The notes under the pieces are model-generated. The model had not been told where the DNA came from. It ran no database searches and saw only the letters and a list, made by a program, of their open reading frames with translations. This document shows positions 15,959-24,075 of a stretch of 35,176 nucleotides of DNA, one piece after another. Source of the DNA: Desulfobacteraceae bacterium. Its GTDB lineage: Bacteria; Desulfobacterota; Desulfobacteria; Desulfobacterales; Desulfosalsimonadaceae. A program made the translations under genes and the position numbers. Numbering within the stretch: the stretch's first letter is position 1; each line of letters starts with the position of its first letter. The stretch is taken from positions 1 to 35,176 of the forward strand of contig JAIPEJ010000007.1 in assembly GCA_021737225.1 (NCBI GenBank), in the 5' to 3' direction.

Positions 15959-15971
15959 AAAAGGAGGAGGC

Positions 15972-16418
15972 ATGAACAGGTACGAAAACATTACCATCAT
16001 TGATGCGGACGTCGGCGAGGACGACAAGAAGGCGCTGCTCGAACGCATCGAATCGCAGATTACAAAGCGCAACGGCACCCTTCTCGCATTTGACGACTGG
16101 GGCATGCGAAAGCTGGCTTACGAGATCCGCAAGAAAAAACAGGGACAGTATGTGCGCACCGATTTCTGCGGCACCGGAGAGATCGTTGATGCAATTGAGC
16201 AGATGCTGCGCCACGACCAGCGGGTACTCCGGTTTATGACGATCCGCCTGGAAGAAAATGTGGACCCGGAGGCATTGCAGGCAGGTCCCGAGGAAGAAGC
16301 CGGGGAACAGGAAAGCAAGGCAGAAGAGACCGCGCCTGAAACCGCAGCCGCGGAAACCGAAGCACCTGCTGCTGAGACCGAAGAAACCACACCGGCAAGC
16401 CAAGAAGAGGAGTCATAA
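15972..16418 (+). CDS. rpsF: Small ribosomal subunit protein bS6
   Basis: bS6 of the 30S subunit, 148 residues. The core ([19 protein letters not shown]..., [21 protein letters not shown], about 1-95) is a normal S6. After it comes a tail of about 50 residues made almost only of Glu, Ala, Pro and Thr, making the protein longer than the roughly 95-135 residues common in bacteria. Ribosome-binding site AAAGGAGGAGG lies just before ATG at 15972. It is the first gene of the rpsF-rpsR-DUF2232-rplI-dnaB cluster and is preceded by its own promoter. Confidence 0.97.
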   Translation: MNRYENITIIDADVGEDDKKALLERIESQITKRNGTLLAFDDWGMRKLAYEIRKKKQGQYVRTDFCGTGEIVDAIEQMLRHDQRVLRFMTIRLEENVDPEALQAGPEEEAGEQESKAEETAPETAAAETEAPAAETEETTPASQEEES

Positions 16419-16419
16419 G

Positions 16420-16665
16420 ATGGCTGTGATGAACAAACGACGATTTTTCCATCGGCGCAAGGTCTGCCGGTTCTGCGCGGACCCGAACCTGGTGATTGAC
16501 TATAAAGACCCCGGCATGCTCAAATACTTTATCACGGAACGCGGCAAGATCATTCCCAGGCGCATTTCAGGCACCTGCGCAAGGCACCAGAGACGCCTGG
16601 CCGTGGCCATTAAGCGGGCCCGAAAGATCGCCATGCTGCCCTACGTGGGCTCTGCGGACCTGTAA
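16420..16665 (+). CDS. rpsR: Small ribosomal subunit protein bS18
   Basis: bS18 of the 30S subunit, 81 residues, partner of bS6 in the central domain platform. Conserved blocks [36 protein letters not shown] and [25 protein letters not shown] are all present. Cys16 and Cys19 with Cys53 and His56 suggest the zinc-binding form of S18. The start at 16420 is one base after the rpsF stop; AGAGGAG at the end of rpsF serves as ribosome-binding site. Confidence 0.97.
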   Translation: MAVMNKRRFFHRRKVCRFCADPNLVIDYKDPGMLKYFITERGKIIPRRISGTCARHQRRLAVAIKRARKIAMLPYVGSADL

Positions 16666-16721
16666 GCCGGATTGCCGCCGGCCGGCATTGACGCGCATAC
16701 GGCAGACAGGGGCAAAAATCC

Positions 16722-17684
16722 GTGTCCGGACAAATCATGGCGGAAAACACCAGGGATATTATTACCGGAGCGACCATTCTGGTCTTTTGCGGGACGGTTT
16801 CCCTTTACTTTCCGGTTTTCGGATTTTTATGTTTTCTGCTGCTGCCCCTGCCGGTGATCTTTTACCGGGTCAAGCTCGGTTCCGGGGCAAGCGGGGCAAT
16901 GGTAATCCTCGCCCTGGGCTTTATCTGGATCATCGGCTCGAAAAATACCGTGGATGTCTGGCTGATGCTGTGCATGCTGGGCCTGGGCTTTGCACTCGGC
17001 GATGTCCTGGAAAGAAACCTTTCCGTGGAAAAAACCATTGCTTACCCCTGCGGACTGGTACTGGCCGGGGGGATAGCGGCCCTGTTTCTGCTGGGCAATG
17101 CCGCCGGCTCCGGGCCCTGGGATCTGACATCGGCCTATGTCCGCAAAAACCTGGAGATGACGGCCGCTGCATACAAGACCATGGACATGCCCGAGCGGAG
17201 CATCCAGCTGCTGACCAATTCAATGGACCGGGTGCATTACGTGGTCATGCGGCTCATGCCGGCCATGGCAGTGGCCGGGCTGGTGTTTTCGGCCTGGGCG
17301 AACCTGCTTCTGGCAAGGCTGGCACTTCGCGCCGGCGGATTACGGCAGCCGGATTTCGGACACCTCAACCGGTGGCAGGCGCCGGACATGCTGGTGTGGG
17401 CGGTGATCGCATGCGGTTTGCTGATGCTGATTGCAGGCGAACCGCTTTCGTTTATCGGGATCAACGGCCTGATACTGCTGATGCTGATCTACCTTTTCCA
17501 GGGCGTGGCGGTGGTCTCGTTTTATTTTGAACGCAAGCAGGTGCCGCTTTTTTTGCGCATACTGGTTTATGCGTTTATTGCCGTGCAGCAGATTTTTGCC
17601 CTCGTGGTCATCGGTTTGGGCTTTTTTGATACATGGGCCGATTTCAGGCGCCTGCGCGCACAAGGCGGCGGCCCCGGCGAATAA
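16722..17684 (+). CDS. DUF2232 (YybS-like) membrane protein
   Basis: A 320-residue polytopic membrane protein with about eight hydrophobic segments (for example 18-47, 57-76, 81-97, 108-125, 180-210, 225-245, 247-268, 277-300). DUF2232 proteins commonly sit between rpsR and rplI in this and other phyla; their function is not established, and a relation to transport modules has been suggested for YybS. The start is uncertain: GTG at 16722 follows AGGGG by about 10 bases, while ATG at 16737 (MAENTRD) would shorten the protein by 5 residues. Identity comes from position and topology rather than from a catalytic motif. Confidence 0.85.
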   Translation: MSGQIMAENTRDIITGATILVFCGTVSLYFPVFGFLCFLLLPLPVIFYRVKLGSGASGAMVILALGFIWIIGSKNTVDVWLMLCMLGLGFALGDVLERNLSVEKTIAYPCGLVLAGGIAALFLLGNAAGSGPWDLTSAYVRKNLEMTAAAYKTMDMPERSIQLLTNSMDRVHYVVMRLMPAMAVAGLVFSAWANLLLARLALRAGGLRQPDFGHLNRWQAPDMLVWAVIACGLLMLIAGEPLSFIGINGLILLMLIYLFQGVAVVSFYFERKQVPLFLRILVYAFIAVQQIFALVVIGLGFFDTWADFRRLRAQGGGPGE

Positions 17685-17720
17685 ATTACACAAAACTCCC
17701 CCAATCATCGGAGGTTAAAG

Positions 17721-18167
17721 ATGAGAGTCATATTAAAGGAAACCATTGAGTCCCTGGGCATTATCGGCTCCGAGGTGGACGTGAAGAAGGGCTATGCCAG
17801 AAATTACCTCATTCCCCAGAGCAAGGCCGTTCCCGCCACCGGAGAAAACCGCAAGAAAATGGAGCAGGAGCGCAAGAAGATCGAGCTTCAACTGGCCAAG
17901 GAGCGCGAGCGGGCCGAGGAGATGGCCGACCGGCTCAAAGGCGTTACCGTCCAGATCCCGGCCAAGGTGGCCGATGAAGACCGGCTCTATGGCTCGGTGG
18001 CGGTACGGGATATCGCGGATGCACTTGCACAACAGGGAATTGAAGTCCAGCGAAGGTCCATCCTGCTGCCCAATACCATCAAGACCCTGGGCACCTACCA
18101 GGTTCCCGTCCGGGTCTACCGGGATATCGAACCGGAAATCACGGTGGAAGTGGTCCCCGAGCAATAG
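17721..18167 (+). CDS. rplI: Large ribosomal subunit protein bL9
   Basis: bL9 of the 50S subunit, 148 residues. The N-terminal rRNA-binding domain (MRVILKETIESLGIIGSEVDVKKGYARNYLIP, 1-32) is typical, followed by a long charged connecting helix (about 40-75) and the C-terminal domain (about 80-148). Ribosome-binding site CGGAGG lies 8 bases before ATG at 17721. The gene follows DUF2232 by 36 bases. Confidence 0.97.
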   Translation: MRVILKETIESLGIIGSEVDVKKGYARNYLIPQSKAVPATGENRKKMEQERKKIELQLAKERERAEEMADRLKGVTVQIPAKVADEDRLYGSVAVRDIADALAQQGIEVQRRSILLPNTIKTLGTYQVPVRVYRDIEPEITVEVVPEQ

Positions 18168-18305
18168 GGCTTGTGCCGTTTTTTTTCGATTCAGCCCGCC
18201 GGAAGAAGGGCCATCCGGCCGGCGGGCCGAACCGTGTTTCCGGCCCGCCGGATCAGCCGTTGACAAATCATTGTATCTGATGCATGGTAGGAATCGGTAT
18301 ATCCC

Positions 18306-19673
18306 ATGAGCAAGGACCCCTCTCTTCAAAAACTGCCGCCCCAGAGCATCGAGGCTGAAGAGTCCATTATCAGCGCAGCCCTGCTGGATAACAATATCCT
18401 TTTGGATATCCTCGACATTTTAAAGCCTGAAGCGTTCTACAAGTCCGCCCATCAAAAAATCTTTGCCGGTATCACCGAACTCTTCGCAAATGACCAGCCC
18501 GTGGACCTGGTGACCCTGAGCGAACACCTCAAGAGCCGAAATCAGCTCGAATCCATCGGCGGGGCGGTGTATCTGGCAAAGATCGTGGATACCGCACCCG
18601 TGCCTGCCAATGCCAAGCACTACGCCAAGATCATCCACGACAAGGCCGTGCTCAGGAACCTGATCGGTACGGCAAACAACATCGTGCAGAAATGCTACGA
18701 CGAATCCGGCAACACCGACGATGTCATCGATTTTGCCGAAGGGTCCCTGTTTGATATCGCAGATCAGAAGCAGAAACAGAATTTCTACCCCATCAGCAAG
18801 CTCATTGAATCCAACATCGATTCCCTGGAAGCCCGGCAGGGCAACAGGGCCCTGATCAGCGGCGTGCCCTCGGGTTTTAAAAAGCTCGATCAGCTCACAT
18901 CCGGATTTCAGGCATCGGACCTGATTATCACGGCCGCCCGGCCCGGTATGGGCAAAACCGCGCTGGCCCTGAACATGGCCCGCTATGCCGCAGTGGAGGC
19001 AGAGACCCCGGTCGCCCTGTTTTCCCTGGAAATGTCCAAGGAACAGCTATCGCTTCGCCTGCTGTGCTCGGAGGCGCGCATTGACTCGGCAAGGGTACGC
19101 GACGGGTTTTTCAACGAAGATGACTGGTACAGCCTCACCAATGCCGCGGGCGTGCTCTCGGCCGCCCCGATATACATTGATGATTCCCCGGAGCTGTCCT
19201 CGCTGGACATCAAGACCAAGACCCGGCGCTTAAAGCGGGAAAAGGGGGTGGGCATGATCATCATCGACTACCTCCAGCTCTTGCGGCCGCGCAAATCATA
19301 TGAGCGGCGGGAACTGGAAATCTCGGAAATGTCGCGGACCTTAAAAGGCCTGGCCAAGGAGATGGACATCCCGGTCGTTGCCCTTTCCCAGTTAAACCGC
19401 CGGCTGGAGGAGCGCAGCGACAAGCGCCCCCAACTTTCTGACCTGCGCGAATCCGGGGCCCTTGAACAAGACGCAGATCTGGTTATATTTATTTACAGGG
19501 ATGAAGTTTATAACACGGATGAAAACAATCCCAACAAAAACATTGCCGAAATTCACCTGGCAAAACAGCGAAACGGTCCCACCGGGACGTGCTCGCTGGT
19601 CTTTAAGGGTGAATACACGCGGTTTGAAAACATGGCCTACGGCGAATACACGCCGGAATTGGAAGGCGCATGA
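18306..19673 (+). CDS. dnaB: Replicative DNA helicase
   Basis: Hexameric 5'-3' helicase of the replication fork, 455 residues. The N-terminal primase-interacting domain (PPQSIEAEESIISAALLDN..., about 10-115) is followed by a RecA-like ATPase with Walker A RPGMGKTAL (near 212-220), Walker B MIIIDYLQLL (about 318) and ALSQLNRRLEERSDKRPQLSDLRESGALEQDAD (about 360-393). No intein is present. A GC-rich inverted repeat (GCCCGCCGG ... CCGGCGGGC, about 18195-18227) without a T tract lies in the 138-base gap after rplI. The ribosome-binding site is weak. Confidence 0.97.
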   Translation: MSKDPSLQKLPPQSIEAEESIISAALLDNNILLDILDILKPEAFYKSAHQKIFAGITELFANDQPVDLVTLSEHLKSRNQLESIGGAVYLAKIVDTAPVPANAKHYAKIIHDKAVLRNLIGTANNIVQKCYDESGNTDDVIDFAEGSLFDIADQKQKQNFYPISKLIESNIDSLEARQGNRALISGVPSGFKKLDQLTSGFQASDLIITAARPGMGKTALALNMARYAAVEAETPVALFSLEMSKEQLSLRLLCSEARIDSARVRDGFFNEDDWYSLTNAAGVLSAAPIYIDDSPELSSLDIKTKTRRLKREKGVGMIIIDYLQLLRPRKSYERRELEISEMSRTLKGLAKEMDIPVVALSQLNRRLEERSDKRPQLSDLRESGALEQDADLVIFIYRDEVYNTDENNPNKNIAEIHLAKQRNGPTGTCSLVFKGEYTRFENMAYGEYTPELEGA

Positions 19674-19722
19674 AAACCGTGTTAAAAACACAGCGTGAAA
19701 AGGATATCCATCCAGGACGCGA

Positions 19723-21426
19723 ATGAAAAAAATTTCAGGTAACACCGGCGGCTTAAAAGCCACCCAGCTTCGCCGGATCGAAAACCTTTACCACCACCGG
19801 ATACCTCCGGAATCCATTATCAACCCCCGGTTAGTCGAAGAAATATGCAGCCTTAGTGCCGAGACCCGTCGGCAGATCGGTCTGCTCGTGGACCGCTCCG
19901 GCAGGATCGCGCGCGTGATCGTGGGCGACAACCAGAAGATCATGCTCCCGGATACCGACGAGTACCGCACGCCGCCGGGACGGTTAAAGGGGCTGCGCTG
20001 CGTGCACACGCATTTGAATGACGAGGCCCTGACCCGGGATGATTTAACTGACCTGTCCCTGCTGCGCCTGGACCTGATGGCCGCCGTGGGCACGGACAAG
20101 GCGGGCAATCCCGGACAGATGCATGCGGCCCATATTCTGCCGTCTCCGTCGGACAACGGGCCGCATCAGATACTGGCACCGCAAGACCCCATGAATCCGG
20201 AGACCAACTGCATTCAGCTCATCCGGGCCATCGAGGACGAGCTTTCCCAGTACCAGGCCACCCGCAGGGTCGCCACCGGTAAAGAAAAGGCCGTGCTGGT
20301 AAGTGTCACATCCGCATCCAAGCAGCAGGCCCGGGCCTCGCTGGAAGAACTCAAGGAGCTGGCACGCTCCAGCGGCATTCAGGCGCTGGACACCGTGCTC
20401 CAGCACCGCAAGAAGATCAATCCCCGTTTTCTGATGGGCACCGGTAAGCTCGAGGAGCTCACGATCCATGCCATGCAGCTGGGCGCCACACTCATTATTT
20501 TCGACCAGGAGTTAAACCCCTCCCAGATGCGCTCGATCACCGACCAGATCGAATCGCGGGTCCTGGACCGCACGCAGTTGATTCTGGACATCTTTTCCCA
20601 GCGTGCCCAGTCCAGGGAGGGAAAAATCCAGGTGGAACTGGCCCAGCTCAAGTACATGCTGCCCCGGCTGGCCACCAAGAACACGGCCATGTCGCGCCTG
20701 ACCGGCGGCATCGGAGGCCGGGGCCCGGGAGAAACCAAGCTGGAAATCAACCGGCGACGCGTAAGGGACCGGATTACGCGGCTGGAAAAGGCACTCGGAA
20801 ATGTGCGCAAACAAAGGCATCAGCAAAAAGCCAGGCGCGCCAAGCGCGGCCTGCCGATAATCTCGATTATCGGATACACCAATGCCGGCAAATCCACGCT
20901 GCTAAATACCCTGACAAACAGCTCGGTAATGGCGGAAAGCCGGCTGTTTGCAACGCTGGACCCCTCCAGCCGGCGCCTGAAGTTTCCCAGGGACACCGAG
21001 GTGATCATCACGGATACGGTGGGTTTTATCAAGGACCTGCCCCGCGAGCTGCAGGGGGCCTTCCGGGCCACCCTGGAGGAGCTTGAAAGTGCGGACCTGC
21101 TGCTGCATGTCATTGACGGGGCCAATGAAGCCTACCAGGCCCAGATTGACTCGGTGAACCGGATCCTCGAAAACCTGCACCTGGACCGGATTCCGGTGAT
21201 CAACGTGATCAACAAGACCGATCTTTTGGACCGCGAAACCCGGGACCAGATGGCTGCAGAAACAAGCGGCATCCCCATATGCGCCAAAAAGAGTCAAACC
21301 CTTCACCCCTTGATCGAAAAAATGGAACAGGCCATTTCCGGCAGCGGGGTCCGGGTGAATGAACAGGCGGCATCCGGGGGGTTTGACAGGACGGAAAATC
21401 CGATATTGACGGACTCATTGACCTGA
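19723..21426 (+). CDS. hflX: GTPase HflX, long form
   Basis: Ribosome-associated GTPase that splits or rescues 70S ribosomes. At 567 residues it is longer than the E. coli protein (426) because of an N-terminal extension of roughly 180 residues. The HflX domain follows (MGTGKLEEL, IIFDQELNPSQMRSI, DRTQLILDIF, SRLTGGIGGRGPGETKLE, coiled linker), then the G domain with G1 GYTNAGKST (384-392), G2 ATLDPSSRR, G3 DTVGFIKDLP and G4 NKTD. AGGA lies 6 bases before ATG at 19723. The C-terminus (SGSGVRVNEQAASGG...) looks unstructured. It is 49 bases after dnaB. Confidence 0.95.
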   Translation: MKKISGNTGGLKATQLRRIENLYHHRIPPESIINPRLVEEICSLSAETRRQIGLLVDRSGRIARVIVGDNQKIMLPDTDEYRTPPGRLKGLRCVHTHLNDEALTRDDLTDLSLLRLDLMAAVGTDKAGNPGQMHAAHILPSPSDNGPHQILAPQDPMNPETNCIQLIRAIEDELSQYQATRRVATGKEKAVLVSVTSASKQQARASLEELKELARSSGIQALDTVLQHRKKINPRFLMGTGKLEELTIHAMQLGATLIIFDQELNPSQMRSITDQIESRVLDRTQLILDIFSQRAQSREGKIQVELAQLKYMLPRLATKNTAMSRLTGGIGGRGPGETKLEINRRRVRDRITRLEKALGNVRKQRHQQKARRAKRGLPIISIIGYTNAGKSTLLNTLTNSSVMAESRLFATLDPSSRRLKFPRDTEVIITDTVGFIKDLPRELQGAFRATLEELESADLLLHVIDGANEAYQAQIDSVNRILENLHLDRIPVINVINKTDLLDRETRDQMAAETSGIPICAKKSQTLHPLIEKMEQAISGSGVRVNEQAASGGFDRTENPILTDSLT

Positions 21427-21544
21427 TATAAGCTATATTCTTTAGGATTTTCAAAATCTTAATATTTGGTTCAAAAAGAGCGTATCCGCGATTATTCGCC
21501 GTAGGCGCGATTGGATTTTATTTAAAACCGGACAAATTGCCCTG

Positions 21545-21572
21545 TTTCGGGTTTCGGATTTCGGATTTCGAA
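21545..21572 (+). repeat. Four tandem 7-bp units (TTTCGGA)
   Basis: Units TTTCGGG, TTTCGGA, TTTCGGA and TTTCGAA follow one another without gaps in the space between hflX and the inositol-phosphatase gene. Nothing else was recognised in this 227-base gap apart from a short CGCC-GTA-GGCG hairpin near 21500. Confidence 0.7.
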
Positions 21573-21653
21573 TTTATGACTGAAAAAAGTTCAAACCGAC
21601 AATAGAAAACACCCGTTTGGTATTATGCACCAGGCGATAAAAACCGATTCATT

Positions 21654-22433
21654 ATGGATTATAACTACATTAAAAATACCGCGATCGGTGCGGCATACGG
21701 CAGCGGCAAAATCCTGTGCAGCCACCTGGGCAACCTGGAACGCGTTGACAAAAAGGGGCCCCAGGATCTGGTCACCCCTGCGGATATCGCCTCGGAAAAT
21801 CACATCCTGGAAACCCTTCGGGAAAAATTCCCGGACCACGATGTGCTGGCCGAGGAAAGCGGCGATCGCGCGGGCGGCAAAAACGGCTGCCAGTGGATCA
21901 TCGACCCGCTGGACGGCACGACAAATTTCGCCCATCAATTGCCCGTTTTCTCGGTTTCCATTGCATTTGCCAAGGACGGAAAACTCCGGGTGGGCGTTGT
22001 ATTAAACCCGGTAACCGGGGAACTTTTTACCGCGGTTGCCGACCAGGGCGCATCCCTGAACGGACGGCCGATAAAGGTTTCGGATTGCCGCAAGCTCTCG
22101 GAAAGCCTGCTGGTTACGGGCTTTCCATATGACGTCAAGGAAGATACGGCACCTTACATGAAGCGCTTTGAACAGTGCCTTAAAGCGGCCATGGGTATTC
22201 GCAGGCTCGGATCTGCGGCACTGGATCTGTGCTTTGTGGCCTGCGGCCGGTTTGAAGGCTTCTGGGAACAAAACCTCAAGCCCTGGGATACTGCCGCCGG
22301 CACCCTGATCGCACGGGAAGCCGGGGCTTTGGTTACTGATTTTTCAGGCGCGCCCTATGATCCGGAGAAAAAGGAAATCCTGGCCACCAACGGTCATATG
22401 CACGAAGCGCTGCGTTCAATTCTGACAGGATAG
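21654..22433 (+). CDS. suhB: Inositol monophosphatase family protein
   Basis: Mg-dependent phosphatase of the IMPase/SuhB family, 259 residues. Metal-binding motifs are visible: LAEESGD (66-71 region), WIIDPLDGTTNF (81-92) and the C-terminal LKPWDTAAGTLIAREAGA (about 208-225). The usual substrate is myo-inositol 1-phosphate; SuhB is also a Nus-factor partner in E. coli, and sequence alone does not separate these roles. The start ATG at 21654 has only a weak ribosome-binding site. It may belong to the long plus-strand transcription unit from rpsF, though a 227-base gap separates it from hflX. Confidence 0.93.
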   Translation: MDYNYIKNTAIGAAYGSGKILCSHLGNLERVDKKGPQDLVTPADIASENHILETLREKFPDHDVLAEESGDRAGGKNGCQWIIDPLDGTTNFAHQLPVFSVSIAFAKDGKLRVGVVLNPVTGELFTAVADQGASLNGRPIKVSDCRKLSESLLVTGFPYDVKEDTAPYMKRFEQCLKAAMGIRRLGSAALDLCFVACGRFEGFWEQNLKPWDTAAGTLIAREAGALVTDFSGAPYDPEKKEILATNGHMHEALRSILTG

Positions 22434-22449
22434 AAAGAGACGAAATAAA

Positions 22450-22653
22450 ATGGAACAAATGGATTTGCAGAATACAATAAGCGGAAATGACGACGTTGTC
22501 GAATGCTACGGCAGGTTTGACATCCGCGCCCGGATCTGCCGGAAATACTGCGCCCTTCGACTCAGGTGCGCAATCGAGCAGTCTGAACAGCTGCGCAGCG
22601 AGCAGCTTGAAGATTTGATGAATTCTTATGAAATCAGCACCAACATCCAGTAA
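22450..22653 (+). CDS. Small cysteine-rich protein of unknown function
   Basis: A 67-residue acidic protein that I do not recognise. Four cysteines lie in the middle (C19, C30, C34, C40: ECYGRFDIRARICRKYCALRLRC), a spacing that could bind zinc or iron. The flanks are polar (EQSEQLRSEQLEDLMNSYE) and no membrane segment is present. It starts 16 bases after the phosphatase gene and ends 12 bases before the stop of the convergent glcD-like gene. The ribosome-binding site is poor (GAAAGAGA). The clustered cysteines and the operon-like position favour a real gene. Confidence 0.55.
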   Translation: MEQMDLQNTISGNDDVVECYGRFDIRARICRKYCALRLRCAIEQSEQLRSEQLEDLMNSYEISTNIQ

Positions 22654-22665
22654 GGTGCAGGCGGC

Positions 22666-24075
22666 CTAAAGCAGCATCTTGCCGGGATTTAAGATCCCGG
22701 CGGGATCGAATGCCGCCTTGATCCGACGCATCAGGGCAAGGGTTTCCGGGCGGATCTCGCGGGACATGTACGGCGCCTTGGCAATACCGACGCCGTGCTC
22801 CCCGGAGATGGTTCCGCCAAGGGCCAGTGTATAGTCAAAGATTTCCTCCACCGCCTGGCCGGCTGCAACCGACTGTTCAGGGCTGGCCTTGTCGTACATG
22901 ATGTTGAAGTGAATGTTGCCGTCTCCGGCATGCCCGAAGCTCACCATGGTCAGGCCGGTTTTTTTTCCGAGCCGGCCGATGCAGTCCACCATTTCCGGCA
23001 GACGGCTGCGGGGTACCACGATATCCTCGTTGATCTTGTCCGGCCCGTAGGTGTACAGGGCGGGTGAGATGGCCTTGCGCGCCTTCCACAGGCTTTGCAC
23101 GGCTTCTTCGGTGCGGGCGATCTCGATGTGCCCGGCATTGTTTTGTTCCAGCACGCCGACAATTCGCCGGAGCGCTTCCTCTGCTTGCTGGTGCGTGCCA
23201 TCGACCTCGATTAAAAGCATGGCCTCGGCATCTTTGTCCACCCCTGCCTGCAGATAACTTTCCACGCACGCAATTGCATTTTTGTCCATGTATTCCACGG
23301 CCCGGGGCACAATCCCGTGCCGCAGGATTTCCACCACGCACCGTGCGGCCTGCTGCATGCTGTCAAATACCGCGGACAGGGTTTTTACGATTTCCGGCCG
23401 CGGCAAAAGGCGCAAGGTAACTTCGGTGATCACGCCCAGGGTGCCCTCGGAACCCACAAGCAGCCGGGTCAGATCATATCCCACCACGCCCTTTGCGGTC
23501 CGTACCCCGGTACGGATAATCTCGCCGGTGGGCAGTACGGCTTCCAGGCCAAGCACGTAATCGCGGGTCACGCCGTACTTGACCGCGCGGGCCCCGCCCG
23601 CGCATTCGGCCAGGTTGCCGCCGAGCGTGGAGAAATCCGCACTTGAAGGATCCGGCGGATACATCAGGCCGTGTTCCTGCACGGCCCTCTGGAAAGTGCC
23701 CGTGACCACCCCGGGCTGGACAATGCCGATAAAATTATCCGCATCAATTTCAACAATCCGGTTAAACCGGGACATGGCCATGATCAGGCCGCGGGCTACG
23801 GCCACGGCCCCGCCGCTCATGCCCGATCCCGCCCCGCGCGGGGTGACGGGAAAGCCGTGCTTTGAGGCCAGGGCCAGGATCCGGCCCACCTGGTCGGCGT
23901 TTTCGGGAAATACCACGGCCTCGGGCACGCAGTACCTGCGGGTGGCGTCATAGGCATAGCATACCCGGTCCTCCTTCTGCCGGGAAAAATTGTCTTCGCC
24001 TACGATCTGCCGGAGCTGCTTTTCGATTCTGGCGGAAATCGGTTTAATCGCTTCCAGACTCCAGTTTTTTCTCAA
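22666..24075 (-). CDS. GlcD-type FAD-linked oxidase (glycolate/D-lactate dehydrogenase family)
   Basis: A VAO-family flavoenzyme that oxidises a 2-hydroxy acid, 469 residues if it starts at TTG 24075. The FAD-binding domain shows VTPRGAGSGMSGGA (about 77-90), PPDPSS and TLGGNLAECAGGARAVKYG (about 150-168); the C-terminal domain has GHAGDGNIHFN and GTISGEHGVGIAK. The usual Fe-S partner (GlcF) and GlcE are not adjacent. The start is odd: TTG at 24075 lies within the 3' end of the dnaA-like gene, an overlap of 32 bases, and no better start was seen before conserved sequence begins. Lactate is a plausible substrate in a sulfate reducer; this is inference. Confidence 0.87.
   Translation of the reverse strand: MRKNWSLEAIKPISARIEKQLRQIVGEDNFSRQKEDRVCYAYDATRRYCVPEAVVFPENADQVGRILALASKHGFPVTPRGAGSGMSGGAVAVARGLIMAMSRFNRIVEIDADNFIGIVQPGVVTGTFQRAVQEHGLMYPPDPSSADFSTLGGNLAECAGGARAVKYGVTRDYVLGLEAVLPTGEIIRTGVRTAKGVVGYDLTRLLVGSEGTLGVITEVTLRLLPRPEIVKTLSAVFDSMQQAARCVVEILRHGIVPRAVEYMDKNAIACVESYLQAGVDKDAEAMLLIEVDGTHQQAEEALRRIVGVLEQNNAGHIEIARTEEAVQSLWKARKAISPALYTYGPDKINEDIVVPRSRLPEMVDCIGRLGKKTGLTMVSFGHAGDGNIHFNIMYDKASPEQSVAAGQAVEEIFDYTLALGGTISGEHGVGIAKAPYMSREIRPETLALMRRIKAAFDPAGILNPGKMLL

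Noticed and set aside
18190-18255. GC-rich inverted repeats between rplI and dnaB as a terminator
   Set aside because: Stem is strong but no T tract follows, and dnaB continues the operon; it may only modulate expression.
22681-22701. Perfect stem GCCGGGAT-loop-ATCCCGGC as a terminator of glcD or of the convergent small gene
   Set aside because: It is inside the conserved GlcD C-terminus (AGILNPGK codons) and lacks a T tract on either strand.
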